NCBI GenBank assembly: GCA_016195985.1
Contig: JACPYP010000020.1
Location: forward strand, 1 to 64,000
Source of the DNA: Acidobacteriota bacterium
Lineage (GTDB): Bacteria > Acidobacteriota > Holophagae > Holophagales > Holophagaceae
Direction: 5' to 3'
Length of the DNA: 64,000 nt
This document shows, piece after piece, positions 30,268 through 40,009 of the stretch. Position 1 is the first letter of the stretch. Each line of letters starts with the position of its first letter. Below the pieces are notes generated by a model that saw only the letters and a program-made list of their open reading frames with translations, was not told where the DNA came from and made no database searches. A program made the translations under genes and the position numbers.

Positions 30268-31640
30268 CCTTGAAGGTTCTCAAATTCGGCGGCAGCTCCG
30301 TGGGCAGCGCCGAGGCCCTCCGCCGCGCCGCGGGCATCGTCCGGGAGGAACTGCCCTCGGGCGGCCTGGTGGTGGTGTCAGCCCTCAAGGGCACCACGGA
30401 TCAGATCATCGACGCCTGCGCCGCCGCGGGCCGCGGCGACCTGCCCCTGGCCCAATCCGTCCTCGCGGCCCTGCAGGCGCGGCACCTCGGCGTGGCCACG
30501 GAACTGGGCCATCTGGAAGCCGTGCGGCCCGCCTGGGAGCCCCTCTTCGGGCGCCTGGAGCAGCTGCTCACGGGCATGGCCATGCTGGGAGAGGCCACGG
30601 CCCGGGCCCGCGACGCGGCCCTGGCCGTGGGCGAGACGCTGTCCGCGAACCTGGCCGCCTTCTGCTTCGGCGCCATTTTCAAGGATGTGCGCGAGGTCAT
30701 GAAGACCGATGCCCGCTTCGGTAAGGCCCGGCCCCAGCTGGACGAGCTTCGGACGGCCGCCGCCCCCTGGCGCCAAGCCCTCAGCGAAGGCGCCCTGTGG
30801 GTGACCCAGGGGTTCCTGGGATCTTCGCCCGAAGGGATCAGCACCACCCTGGGCCGCGGCGGTTCCGACACCAGCGCCACCCTGCTGGGCGAGGCGCTGG
30901 ATGCCCAGGAAGTGCAGATCTGGACCGACGTGGACGGCGTCCTCACCGCCGACCCCAGCCTGGTGAAGGAAGCGCGGCCCATCCCCCAGATGAGCCTGGG
31001 CGAGGCCGAAGCCCTGAGTGCCTTCGGCGCCAAGGTGCTGCACGCGGATTCGCTGGCTCCGGGGGGCCGCGCGGGATTCCGCCTGGTGGTGGCCAACACG
31101 CTGCGCCCCGGCGCTTCCCGCACCGTGATCCTGCCCCATCCCCCAAGCCGCCCGGCCGGGGCCGTCACCTCCGTGGCCTACAAGGAGGGCATCAGCCTCC
31201 TGCGCTTTCCGGCCTCCGCGGGGCTGGAGCCGCCCCTGGAAGCGGCCCGCAGCCTGGAGGAAGCCGGCGCCCTGCGCTTCGGCCTCATCGCCAGCCCCGC
31301 GGGCACCCTGCTGGCGGTGCGGCCGGAAACCCATGCGGCCACCGAGGTGCTGGGTACCCTGGCCAGTACGGGCGCCGCCTCGGGCCTGAGCTGTGAATCC
31401 GGCTGGGCCGTGGTGGCCCTGGTGGGCGAAGGCCTGCGGGCCGATCCCGTCGCCGCCCTGCGCCACCTGGCCGCCCTGGGGCAGGAGCCCGTGGGCGGGC
31501 TGCTCACGGGCAGCAGCACGGTATCGATCGCCTTCCTCGTTCCCGAATCCCGGCTGGGCGATCTCATCCCCCGCCTCCACGACCGCTGTGTGCTCGGCAC
31601 CCAAGATCACCGCGTGCCAGGCACGCTGGAGCAGCCATGA
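30264..31640 (+). CDS. lysC: Aspartate kinase
   Basis: Phosphorylates aspartate, the first step to homoserine, lysine and threonine. 458 residues. Kinase motifs are [15 protein letters not shown] at the N-terminus, a T-DAR-region ([10 protein letters not shown]), [13 protein letters not shown] and [13 protein letters not shown]. Two ACT-type regulatory domains occupy about 310-445 and could bind an end-product amino acid. It is in the same SAM-controlled operon as metY and metA, so this copy is probably dedicated to methionine supply; another aspartate kinase may exist elsewhere. ATGA overlaps with both neighbours. Confidence 0.93.
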   Translation: MTLKVLKFGGSSVGSAEALRRAAGIVREELPSGGLVVVSALKGTTDQIIDACAAAGRGDLPLAQSVLAALQARHLGVATELGHLEAVRPAWEPLFGRLEQLLTGMAMLGEATARARDAALAVGETLSANLAAFCFGAIFKDVREVMKTDARFGKARPQLDELRTAAAPWRQALSEGALWVTQGFLGSSPEGISTTLGRGGSDTSATLLGEALDAQEVQIWTDVDGVLTADPSLVKEARPIPQMSLGEAEALSAFGAKVLHADSLAPGGRAGFRLVVANTLRPGASRTVILPHPPSRPAGAVTSVAYKEGISLLRFPASAGLEPPLEAARSLEEAGALRFGLIASPAGTLLAVRPETHAATEVLGTLASTGAASGLSCESGWAVVALVGEGLRADPVAALRHLAALGQEPVGGLLTGSSTVSIAFLVPESRLGDLIPRLHDRCVLGTQDHRVPGTLEQP

Positions 31641-32342
31641 CCCTCGATCTTTCCCGCCACCGCATCCTCGTCACCGGCGGCAGCCGCGGCATCGGCGCCG
31701 CCACGGTGCGCCTGCTCGCGGGCCTGGGCGCCCGCGTGGCCTTCACCTACCTCCGCCGCGAAGACGAGGCCCTGCGTCTGCAGGCCGAACTCACGGACCA
31801 GGGACGCACCGTCCTGGCCATCCGGGCCGATCAGCGCCGCCGCGAGGATGCGCAGGTGGCCGTGGCCACGGTGGAAGCCGCCTGGGGCGGCCTCGACGCC
31901 TTCGTGGGCAACGCCGGCATCTGGGCCGCCACCCCGGCGGAACTGGAAGACGAAAGCGTGCTGCTGGACATCCTGGAAACCAACGTGACCGGCCTCTTCC
32001 GCTGGCACGCCGAGGTGATCCCGGCCCTCAAGCGCGCCGGGGGCGGCAACCTGGTGCTGCTCTCCAGCACCGCGGGCCAGCGCGGCGAATCCGGCCACGG
32101 GGCCTATGCCGCCAGCAAAGGCGCGGTCATCTCCCTGGTGAAATCCCTGGCCCCGGAACTGGGCCCCCACGGCATCCGCGTGAACGCCGTAGCCCCGGGC
32201 TGGGTGGATACGGACATGAGCGCCTCGGCCCTGCGCGCCGACACCGCCCAGCGGGCCCGCATCGCGGCCAACTTCCCCCTGGGCCGCCGCCATCACCGGC
32301 GAAGTGCTCAACGTCAACGGAGGCACCGTCCTCTGCGGCTAG
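31637..32342 (+). pseudogene. SDR family oxidoreductase, disrupted by an internal deletion
   Basis: A FabG-like short-chain dehydrogenase. The Rossmann motif TGGSRGIG, NAGIW, the catalytic Ser (LLSSTAG) with YAASK, and GWVDTDM are intact. After FPLGR (around 32285) the frame fails. The expected C-terminus AAITGEVLNVNGGTVLCG continues immediately in another frame and stops at TAG 32340-32342. About 22 codons that normally hold the PEEIA...FL segment are missing, with a shift of frame. In the original frame the ORF runs on as a basic unrelated tail to 32419. It is translationally coupled to lysC by ATGA. Either a genuine pseudogene or an assembly error; an intact relative lies at 32711. Confidence 0.75.
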
Positions 32343-32372
32343 AGGAGGGCCTCATTTTCAGGGACCCTCCTC
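32342..32372. terminator. Hairpin after the broken SDR gene
   Basis: GAGGAGGG (32342-32349) pairs with CCCTCCTC (32365-32372), with a smaller inner CCT/AGG stem. No strong T-run follows, so termination efficiency is uncertain. It also covers the stop of a small ORF on the opposite strand. Confidence 0.4.
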
Positions 32373-32601
32373 AGCCCTGGCGCAGCAGCCAAGCAGTGAG
32401 CCGGGAATGGAAGTCCTGAGGATCCTCTAAGTCCGAGGGACGCAACCGGGCGGGGTGGGATGGATCCCCCACCACCAGGGGGGCCGCCTCCAGCAGGTTC
32501 GGCAGGCGCTGCCCATCGGGCAGGGACCAAAGGGCCCCCCGGGCGTCGGCATCCCTGGGCTCAGACCCTTGCCGCCGCTCACCCCGAGTCTCACAGACCA
32601 T
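32371..32601 (-). CDS. Small hypothetical protein (76 aa)
   Basis: An open frame of 76 codons occupies the gap between two SDR genes on the opposite strand. It has an ATG at 32601 with GGGAG six bases upstream, and a TTAGAT-like -10 just before that. The product is hydrophilic, with a plausible folded half (GQRLPNLLEAAPLVVGD, then LEDPQDFHSRLTAWLL). It has no transmembrane segment or known motif. I do not recognise the family. Without homologues this could be chance coding in GC-rich DNA. Confidence 0.4.
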   Translation of the reverse strand: MVCETRGERRQGSEPRDADARGALWSLPDGQRLPNLLEAAPLVVGDPSHPARLRPSDLEDPQDFHSRLTAWLLRQG

Positions 32602-32710
32602 TCCATTTCTCCCGTGGAATCTAAAAGATAGGCCTTCCGCCTCCCCGCGCCAGCCTTCCCCTGGCACCCTCTAGGAGCATGTCCAAACCCTCGCTTGGCG
32701 GGAGGCTCCC

Positions 32711-33469
32711 ATGGTCCGAACGATCCTCATCACCGGCGGCTCCCGGGGCATTGGCCGGGCCTGCGCCCTGCACCTGGCCCGCAGCGAGGCGGCCCGCCTG
32801 ATCCTGCTGGGCCGGGATGTCGCCGCCCTGGAAGCCACCGCCGAAACCATCCGCCGGGCCGGAGGCAGCGCCGAAACCCACAGCGCCGATGTGACCGACC
32901 GAACCCGGCTGGCGGAGGTGGCCGGGGCCCTGCCCCCCCTGCATGGCCTGGTGGCCGCGGCGGGCATTTCAGGCATGACGCCCGTGGATGGAGATGGAGA
33001 CACAGATGCCTTCTTCGACCAGATCCTGGGCGCGGACCTCACGGGCCCCTGGAACACCGTGCGGGCCTGCCTGCCCCGGATGGGCGCCGGAGGCCGTATC
33101 GTGCTGGTGTCCAGCGTGCTGGGCCGCTTCGGGGTGCCGGGCTACGGGGCCTATTGCGCCGCCAAGCACGGCCTCATCGGCCTGGCCAAGGCCCTGGCGC
33201 TCGAACTCATCGACCGCGGCATCGTGGTGAACGCCGTGGCGCCGGGCTGGGTGGACACAGACATGGCCCAGACCGGCATCCGCCAGATCGCCGCCGCCAC
33301 GGGCCAGACCGAGGCTGCGTTCCGCGCCCAGGCCGAGGCGGCCGTGCCCGTGAAGCGCTTCTTCCGGCCCGAGGAGATCGCTTGCGGCATCGCCTGGCTG
33401 CTGGACCCGGCCAACACCATGCAGGTGGGCCAGTGCCTCAACCTGGATGGTGGAGCCGTGCAGGCCTGA
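32711..33469 (+). CDS. SDR family NAD(P)-dependent oxidoreductase
   Basis: 252-residue classical short-chain dehydrogenase. The cofactor motif is TGGSRGIG, NAG is replaced by AAAGISG, and the catalytic Ser (LVSSVLG), Tyr and Lys (YGAYCAAKHG) are present. The C-terminus is the normal GQCLNLDGGAVQA. It most resembles 3-oxoacyl-ACP reductase-like SDRs; the substrate is unknown. GGAGG (32701-32705) sets the ATG. It is close in sequence style to the disrupted SDR upstream and forms a pair with the DUF4126 gene three bases downstream. Confidence 0.85.
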   Translation: MVRTILITGGSRGIGRACALHLARSEAARLILLGRDVAALEATAETIRRAGGSAETHSADVTDRTRLAEVAGALPPLHGLVAAAGISGMTPVDGDGDTDAFFDQILGADLTGPWNTVRACLPRMGAGGRIVLVSSVLGRFGVPGYGAYCAAKHGLIGLAKALALELIDRGIVVNAVAPGWVDTDMAQTGIRQIAAATGQTEAAFRAQAEAAVPVKRFFRPEEIACGIAWLLDPANTMQVGQCLNLDGGAVQA

Positions 33470-33472
33470 CCG

Positions 33473-34420
33473 ATGACCTCCTTGCAGACCCTCGCCGCCA
33501 TCCTGGGCCTCTCCACGGTCTCGGGCATCAACCTCTACCTCACGGTGCTCCTGGTGGGCCTGGGCCAGCGGCTCGGCTGGATCCACGGCCTGCCGCCGGA
33601 CTTGGCCGTCCTCAGCCACCCCCTGGTGCTCGGCGCGGCGGGGCTGCTCTTCCTCCTGGAGTTCCTGGCGGACAAAGTGCCTTTCGTCACGCCGATCTGG
33701 GACGGGATCCACACCTTCATCCGGCCCGCGGGAGGGGCCCTGCTGGCCCTGGGCGCGGCGGCGGACCTGCACCCCGCGGCCAGGGCGCTCGCCGCGCTGG
33801 CCGGCGGCACCATCGCCCTCAGCACCCACGGCAGCAAGATGGGCCTGCGCCTGCTGGCCCACGCCGCGCCCGAGCCCGCCAGCCACAGCGCCATCAGCGT
33901 GGCGGAGGATGTGGGCGTGGTGGCCCTGCTGGCCCTGGCCTACAGCCACCCCGCCCTCGCCCTGGGAGCCCTGGCCGCGATCCTGCTGGCCACGGCCCTG
34001 TTGCTGCCCCTGCTCTGGCGCAGCCTGGTGCTGGCCCTGCACGGCTGCCGCAGCGCGCTGCGCGCCCTGGCTGGCACCAACAGCCGGCCCGAACCCGTTC
34101 CCTGGGTGGAGCTGACCGCCCTGGAATGGAGCCCCCTGTCCGGAGGCACATCTCTGGCGCTGCCCTGTTTCGCCCGGCGAGTGAAGGGGGTGCCCCGCTT
34201 CCAGCCGGCCTACCTGGCGCTCATGGGGGGCCAGTGGCACCTGATCTACCGGCGCTGGTTCCGCATCCGCTGCCTGCCCTTCGAGGGCGGCCCCGTACGG
34301 ATGTTCCCGGGCCTTCCCTGGGACCGGGTCGTGTTCTTCAGGGAAGGGAAACCCCACCTCCTGCTCCTCGGCCGCGAGTGGCGCCGGGCCTTCCAGGATG
34401 AGACCGGCGCCCAGGGCTGA
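33473..34420 (+). CDS. DUF4126 family membrane protein
   Basis: 315 residues. The first 200 carry several hydrophobic segments and DUF4126 hallmarks: SGINLYLTVLLVGL at the N-terminus, then a glycine-rich helix (GGTIALSTHGSKMGLRLL) and a SVAEDVG motif. The last third is soluble and ends with aromatic-rich strands. Function is unknown. It starts three bases after the SDR stop, so the two are co-transcribed. Confidence 0.75.
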   Translation: MTSLQTLAAILGLSTVSGINLYLTVLLVGLGQRLGWIHGLPPDLAVLSHPLVLGAAGLLFLLEFLADKVPFVTPIWDGIHTFIRPAGGALLALGAAADLHPAARALAALAGGTIALSTHGSKMGLRLLAHAAPEPASHSAISVAEDVGVVALLALAYSHPALALGALAAILLATALLLPLLWRSLVLALHGCRSALRALAGTNSRPEPVPWVELTALEWSPLSGGTSLALPCFARRVKGVPRFQPAYLALMGGQWHLIYRRWFRIRCLPFEGGPVRMFPGLPWDRVVFFREGKPHLLLLGREWRRAFQDETGAQG

Positions 34421-34475
34421 GCCGCTCTTCCCGAGACCCGCCATCTGATCCACCATGTGGGACCGAGGTTCTTTC

Positions 34476-36545
34476 ATGCGCCGACTGATCTCCCCCCTGG
34501 CCCTCTGTCTGGTTGTCCCCGCGCTGGTGGCAGCCGCTCCCAAACAAGGAGGTGCGCAAGGAGGCGCGGTCTCCCATGGCCTCGATGTGGCGGGCATGGA
34601 CCGCCGCGTGGCACCCGGCGAGGATTTCTACGCCTACGCCAACGGCGGCTGGGCGAAGCGCACAGTGATCCCCGCCGATCGTGGCGCTTTCGGCGTGGGC
34701 GACGAAGTGACGGACCTCACGGACAAGCGCACGGCCGCCCTCATCAAGGCCGCGGCGGCCTCCAAGGCGTCCGCGGGCTCGGACCTGCGCAAGATCGGCG
34801 ACTACTACACCAGCTTCATGGATGAAAAGGGCATCGAGACGAAGGGCCTGAACCCCTTGGCGCCCGCCTTCAAGGCCATCGCCGCCATCCAGAACCGTCA
34901 GCAGCTGGCCCAGTACCTGGGCACCACCCTGCGGGCGGACGTGGACGTGCTGAACGCCACCAACTACTACACGGCGAACCTCTTCGGCCTTTGGGTGGCC
35001 CAGGATCTGGACGAGCCCACCCGCTACTCGCCCTTCCTCCTCCAGGGCGGCCTGGGCCTGCCGGAACGCAGCTACTACTTGGATCCCGCGGCGGGCATGG
35101 CCGCGATCCGAACCCAGTATCTGGCCCACGTCACGGCCATGCTGAAGCTGGCGGGCCTCGCCGATCCCGCGGCCCGCGCCGCCGCCGTGGTGGAGCTGGA
35201 AACCCGCATGGCCAAGGTCCACGCCAGCCGCGAAGCGTCCGGGGATGTGCTGAAGGGCAATAACCATTGGACCCGCGCCGATTTTGCCGCCAAGGCCCCC
35301 GGGCTGGACTGGGAAGCCTTCTTCGGCGCCGCCCAGCTGAAGCAGGCCGAGACCTTCGTGGTCTGGCAGCCCGCGGCCTTCACGGGGCTGTCGGCCCTGA
35401 CCGCCGAGGCTCCCCTCGACACCTGGAAGGACTACCTCACCTTCCACGCCATCCAGAGCCGCGCGCAGGTGCTGCCCAAGGCCGTGGCGAACCAGTCCTT
35501 CTCCTTCTACGGCAAGGTGCTCAACGGCGCCACCCAGCCTCGGCCCCGCTGGCGGATCGGCGTGGCCTCCACCAACCTGGCCCTGGGCGAAGTGGTGGGC
35601 AAGGCCTACGTCGCCAAGTATTTCCCGCCCGCCGAAAAGGCCCGGGCCGAGAAGATGGTGGCTCACATCATCAAGGCCTTCCGCGCCCGCATCGAGCATC
35701 TGGATTGGATGTCCCCAGCGACCAAGGCCAAGGCCATCGCCAAGCTGGCCGCCCTCAAAGTGGGCGTAGGCTATCCGGACCGGTGGCAGGACTACAGCGG
35801 GCTGGAGATCCAGACCGGCGACGCCTTCGGCAACATGGACCGCGCGGAGCGCTTCGAATACCTGCGCAATGTGAAGAAGCTCGGCCAGCCCATCGACCGC
35901 ACGGAATGGGTGATGACGCCCCAGACCGTGAACGCCGTGAACCTGCCGGTGATGAACGCCCTCAACTTCCCCGCGGCCATCCTGCAGCCGCCCTACTTCG
36001 ATTCCAAGCGGCCCATGGTCATGGACTACGGCTCCATCGGCGCCGTCATCGGCCACGAGATCAGCCACAGCTTCGATGATTCCGGATCGCTCTTCGACGC
36101 CACGGGCAAGCTGAACAACTGGTGGACGCCCGAGGATCTCAAGCACTTCGAGGCCTCCGCGAACCAGCTGGTGAAGCAGTTCGACGCCTACCGGCCCTTC
36201 CCGGACATCCACATCAACGGCAAACAGACCCTCGGCGAAAACATCGCCGACGTGGCGGGCCTGGCCGCCGCCTACGACGCCTACCGCCTCTCCCTGGACG
36301 ACAAGCCCGCGCCGAAGGTGCACGGGTTCACCGGCGACCAGCAGTTCTTCCTCAGCTACGCCCAGAGCTGGCGCGAGAAGACCCGCGAGCCCCGGCTCCG
36401 CCAGCAGATCCTCACCGACGGCCACGCCCCCGCCGAGTACCGGCCCTTCACCGTGCGCAACCTGGACAGCTGGTACGAGGCCTTCCAGGTGAAGCCCGGC
36501 CAGGCCCTCTACCTCGAGCCCAAGGACCGCGTGAAGGTCTGGTAG
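34476..36545 (+). CDS. M13 family zinc metallopeptidase (neprilysin/PepO-like)
   Basis: 689 residues, exported: signal peptide MRRLISPLALCLVVPALVAAA. The N-terminal M13 domain begins GLDVAGMDRRVAPGEDFY. The C-terminal peptidase domain has the zinc site HEISH (527-531) with the third ligand Glu in GENIADVAGL, and the family-typical end RVKVW. It cleaves oligopeptides outside the cytoplasm. ATG 34476 has CGAGG seven bases upstream and gives a clean signal peptide, so it is preferred to ATG 34455. It runs convergently into the tricorn-like gene. Confidence 0.95.
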   Translation: MRRLISPLALCLVVPALVAAAPKQGGAQGGAVSHGLDVAGMDRRVAPGEDFYAYANGGWAKRTVIPADRGAFGVGDEVTDLTDKRTAALIKAAAASKASAGSDLRKIGDYYTSFMDEKGIETKGLNPLAPAFKAIAAIQNRQQLAQYLGTTLRADVDVLNATNYYTANLFGLWVAQDLDEPTRYSPFLLQGGLGLPERSYYLDPAAGMAAIRTQYLAHVTAMLKLAGLADPAARAAAVVELETRMAKVHASREASGDVLKGNNHWTRADFAAKAPGLDWEAFFGAAQLKQAETFVVWQPAAFTGLSALTAEAPLDTWKDYLTFHAIQSRAQVLPKAVANQSFSFYGKVLNGATQPRPRWRIGVASTNLALGEVVGKAYVAKYFPPAEKARAEKMVAHIIKAFRARIEHLDWMSPATKAKAIAKLAALKVGVGYPDRWQDYSGLEIQTGDAFGNMDRAERFEYLRNVKKLGQPIDRTEWVMTPQTVNAVNLPVMNALNFPAAILQPPYFDSKRPMVMDYGSIGAVIGHEISHSFDDSGSLFDATGKLNNWWTPEDLKHFEASANQLVKQFDAYRPFPDIHINGKQTLGENIADVAGLAAAYDAYRLSLDDKPAPKVHGFTGDQQFFLSYAQSWREKTREPRLRQQILTDGHAPAEYRPFTVRNLDSWYEAFQVKPGQALYLEPKDRVKVW

Positions 36546-36563
36546 GCGGATCCCGGAAAAGCA

Positions 36564-36591
36564 GGGCGCGGCCTCCTTCGAGGCCGCGCCC
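36564..36591. terminator. Convergent terminator between M13 and tricorn genes
   Basis: A perfect 11-bp GC-rich stem (36564-36574 and 36581-36591) with a CCTTCG loop. The T-rich tail is on the minus-strand side (TGCTTTTCC), so it mainly serves the tricorn gene. Confidence 0.65.
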
Positions 36592-36602
36592 GGTTCGTTC
36601 GG

Positions 36603-39600
36603 CTACTTGGTCCGCACCGGATAGGGCGGGCGGGTCAGCTTCTGGGGCGGGTTCTTCTTCAGCTCGGCCTTGATGAGCTCGATGGCCTTTTCCAGCTGGG
36701 GGTCGCGGCCCGCGAGAACATCCTTGGGCAGCTGCTCCACTTCGACGTCCGGTGCCACGCCTTCGTTCTCCACCACCCAGCCCTTCTCGGTCCAGATGGC
36801 GAGGTTAGGGGCGGTGATGTTGCCGCCGTCCATGAGCGTGGGGAAGCCCAGGATGCCCACCAGCCCGCCCCAGGTGGGACGGCCCACCAGGGGGCCCAGG
36901 CCGAACTTGCGGAACATCCAGGGCAGCAGATCGCCGCCGGAACCGGCCGTTTCATCCACCAGCATGACCTTGGGGCCCTGGATGGAGGCCTGGGGCGTCT
37001 TCAAGTCCTGGCCGTAGCGCATGGCCCACATGGCGATGAAGGGGCGCCGCAGCAGGTCGATGTAGTAGTCCGCCACCTGGCCGCCGCCGTTGTAGCGCTC
37101 GTCGATGATCACGGCATCCTTCTGGGCCTGGGGATAGAAGTACCGCTTGAAGTAGGTATGGCCCAGGGTGGTGGTGTTGGGCACGTAGACGTAGGCGGCC
37201 TTGCCTTCCGTGGCCTCCTGCACCTTGCGGAGGTTGCCCTCCACCCAGTCGCGGTTGCGCAATCCCGCTTCGCTTTCGATGGGCACCACAGTCACCGTGC
37301 GGGCGTCTTTGCCCGAAGGATCGCTGCCGACGGACAGCTCCACCAGCTTGCCCGCCGTGTTTTCCAGGCGGGCGAAGAGGTTCTCGGGCGCCTTCAGGTC
37401 GCGGCCGTTGATGGCCAGCAGGTATTCGCCGGCCTTCACGTTGACGCCGGGCTCCGTGAGAGGGGAACGCAGCTCCGGATTCCAGTTGAGGCCGCCGAAG
37501 ATCTTCGTGAAGCGGTAGCGGCCGTCGGCCACCTCCACGTCGGCCCCCAGAAGGCCGCCGGGAACGGCCTTGCCGGTGTCGGGCAGGTCGCCGCCGCCGC
37601 CGCGGTGATGGCCCACGGCCAGTTCCGAGCACATCCACTGGATCACCCGGTTCAGATCCGCGCGGGTGGCCACATCGGGCAGGAAGGCCGCGTACTTGGC
37701 CTTCATGGCCTTCCAGTCGGCGCCGTGCATGTTGGTGGCGTAGAAGAAATCCCGGTTGATGCGCCAGACCTCGTCGAGGATCTGCGCCCATTCCTGGCGG
37801 GGCTCCACCTTCACCTGCAGCGCGTCCAGGGCCAGCTTGCCCTTGCCCGCTTCGGGCTTGCCCGTGGCAGGAATGACCGTGGCCGCTTCCTTCAGGCGGT
37901 AGACCAGCTTCTTGCCGTCCGCCGAAAGGCTGTATCGGTCGGCCTTCTCCACCAGCACGGTCTCCTCGCGCTTCTTCAGGTCGAAGCGGCAGAGGGCCAT
38001 GGCCTCGCCCCGGTTGAAGCGGTTCGTGCCGCCGCTCTGCCGCAGGTAGTAGAGGCTGCCCTCCTCGCCCGCGGCCAGATCGGCGAAGAATGCGGCCTTG
38101 GCCGCCTCGATGGGAAGGATGCGTTCCGCCAGCCCCTCGAAGTCGATGCGGACCTTCACCTCGGCCTTGCCGTTCTTCTTGTCCTTGTCCCGATCCTTGT
38201 CCCTATCCTTGTCATCGGCCTTGGTGGGCCCCGTCTCCTCGTCGCTCTCCTTGGCCAGGGGCGAAGGGGTGTCCTTGGCCAGCACCATGAGGTAGAGGTT
38301 CCCGCGCATCAGCGCGTCGGCATTGGACTGGGCGAACCAGTCGCGGACTGGCCCGGCCTCCGTGCTGGCGGTGAAGTAGAGGTACTTGCCGCTGCGGTCG
38401 AAGACCGGCTCTCCCGCATCGGCCAGACCATCGGTGAGGGCCCGGGACTTGTCCTCTTCCACGGAGTAGACGTGGATGCCCTGCATGCCGGATTCCGTGT
38501 TGCGGGTGTAGACGAGGTAGCGGGAATCCGGCGACCAGTTGTGGGTGAGCGTGGGGGAGGGCGTGTACAGCAGCTCGCTGGAGACGGCCTTGGCGGCGCC
38601 GCTGCCTAGATCGAGGATGTAGAGGGCCTGGGCGTTGTCCGTGTAGGCCAGGCGCTTGCCGTCCGGCGACCACTTGAGGTCCGCGTAGAAACCCGCGCCC
38701 TTCAGGACGTAGGTGCGGATCGGGCCCTTGCCGTCCTGGGCCTGCACCTTGAGGGCGTACTCCCCGCCCGCGTCCGAGAAGTAGGCGATGGCCTTGCCGT
38801 CCGGCGACCAGACGGGGTTCCGCTCGTGGCTGCCGGGTGCGTTCGAGAGGTTGCGGGCATCGCCCTTTTCCGCGGGAATGCTCAGGATCTCGCCCCGGAA
38901 CTCCACGGCCAGCCGGTTTCCCGAGGGAGACAGATCCAGGTTCCGTGCCCACTTGGCCCCGGCGGCCCAGCGGCTGCGGGTTTCGGGCAGATCCGCGGCC
39001 ACGGCCACTTTCAGGCGGGCGCTGCGGCCCGTGGCGGGATCGAAGCGGTGCAGCCAGCCCGCCTGCTCGTAGACGATCTGCCCCGCCCCGTGGCTGGCGT
39101 CCTGGATGGGGAAGTCCGCGTGCTGGGTGTGCTGCGCCACCTGCTTGGTGGCCACGTCATAGCTGAAGAGGTTGAATTCGCCCGCGCGGTCGGACAGGAA
39201 GTAGACCTTCCCGCCGATCCACATGGGGTCGATGTCGTTGCACCGGCCCTCCACCTGCGGGATCTGGACCACCTCGTGGTCCTTCACGCCGTAGATCCAG
39301 AGCCGCGAGGCCGTGCCGCCCCGGTAGTGCTTCCACTGGCGGAAGGCGTCGGACAGCGGGTTGTAGACGATGTGGCTTCCATCGGGGCTGTAGGTGGCCC
39401 GGGCCGCGTTGGGAATGGGCAGCTTCGTGGGCATGCCGCCGGCCAGAGGCACGGTGAAGAGCTGGGTGTGGCGGGTGGTGTGCACCGAGCGGCCCGAGGT
39501 GAAGAGCACGGCCTTGCCGTCCGGCGTCCAGTCCTGCACCACATCAGCGCCCGGGTGCCAGGTGAGGCGCCGGGGTTCGCCGCCGGCGGCGGGGATCACC

Positions 39601-39890
39601 CAGACATCCGCATTGCCTTCCAGCACAGCGGTGTAGGCGATCCAGACGCCATCCGGGCTGAAGCGGGGCATGCCCACGCAGCCGCCCCGGGTGGTGAGCC
39701 GCCGGGCCGCGCCGCCCTCGGGATTGCTGGTCCACAGGTCCCCTGCGTAGAGGAAGGCCAGCTGCTTCGCGCTGGCCGCGGGCTGGGACACCAGCCGGGT
39801 GTCTTGAAGGTCGATGGCCCCCAGAGGATGAGCCTGGCCCAAGGCTAGGATCAGGGCCATGGGGCTCAGAAGGGCGTTTCGAGGGCGCAT
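36603..39890 (-). CDS. Tricorn-type protease (S41 family)
   Basis: 1095 residues with a probable signal peptide (PMALILALGQAHPLGA). Two beta-propellers (about 35-330 and 330-620) have repeated SPDGK/WSPDG strands like TolB/WD40. Then come a helical C1 domain, a PDZ domain (about 790-880) and an S41 peptidase core. The nucleophile is Ser984 in ETAGSGGDLLPW. A His of the tetrad lies in SELAVGHHRGGG and the late acidic residue in VENEGVAP. It degrades peptides, probably in the periplasm. A Lys/Asp-rich linker (KDRDKDRDKDKK) near residue 565 separates the propeller and the C1 domain and is encoded by short tandem repeats. AGGAGG before ATG 39890 sets the start; the longer frame to 39956 was not used. 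Confidence 0.92.
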   Translation of the reverse strand: MRPRNALLSPMALILALGQAHPLGAIDLQDTRLVSQPAASAKQLAFLYAGDLWTSNPEGGAARRLTTRGGCVGMPRFSPDGVWIAYTAVLEGNADVWVIPAAGGEPRRLTWHPGADVVQDWTPDGKAVLFTSGRSVHTTRHTQLFTVPLAGGMPTKLPIPNAARATYSPDGSHIVYNPLSDAFRQWKHYRGGTASRLWIYGVKDHEVVQIPQVEGRCNDIDPMWIGGKVYFLSDRAGEFNLFSYDVATKQVAQHTQHADFPIQDASHGAGQIVYEQAGWLHRFDPATGRSARLKVAVAADLPETRSRWAAGAKWARNLDLSPSGNRLAVEFRGEILSIPAEKGDARNLSNAPGSHERNPVWSPDGKAIAYFSDAGGEYALKVQAQDGKGPIRTYVLKGAGFYADLKWSPDGKRLAYTDNAQALYILDLGSGAAKAVSSELLYTPSPTLTHNWSPDSRYLVYTRNTESGMQGIHVYSVEEDKSRALTDGLADAGEPVFDRSGKYLYFTASTEAGPVRDWFAQSNADALMRGNLYLMVLAKDTPSPLAKESDEETGPTKADDKDRDKDRDKDKKNGKAEVKVRIDFEGLAERILPIEAAKAAFFADLAAGEEGSLYYLRQSGGTNRFNRGEAMALCRFDLKKREETVLVEKADRYSLSADGKKLVYRLKEAATVIPATGKPEAGKGKLALDALQVKVEPRQEWAQILDEVWRINRDFFYATNMHGADWKAMKAKYAAFLPDVATRADLNRVIQWMCSELAVGHHRGGGGDLPDTGKAVPGGLLGADVEVADGRYRFTKIFGGLNWNPELRSPLTEPGVNVKAGEYLLAINGRDLKAPENLFARLENTAGKLVELSVGSDPSGKDARTVTVVPIESEAGLRNRDWVEGNLRKVQEATEGKAAYVYVPNTTTLGHTYFKRYFYPQAQKDAVIIDERYNGGGQVADYYIDLLRRPFIAMWAMRYGQDLKTPQASIQGPKVMLVDETAGSGGDLLPWMFRKFGLGPLVGRPTWGGLVGILGFPTLMDGGNITAPNLAIWTEKGWVVENEGVAPDVEVEQLPKDVLAGRDPQLEKAIELIKAELKKNPPQKLTRPPYPVRTK

Positions 39891-40009
39891 GGGGCCTCCT
39901 ATATAACAAGACGATGTATGACCTCCACCATGCGCCCCGGCTCCAGGCCGGGTCAAGACCAGTTCAAGGGTTGGAGGCGCTAGGCTAAGGAGTCACGCAC
40001 GGAGTCCCC

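Noticed and set aside
38179-38215. A tandem repeat array in the tricorn gene
   Set aside because: It is a short in-frame run coding for a Lys/Asp-rich linker, not a separate element.
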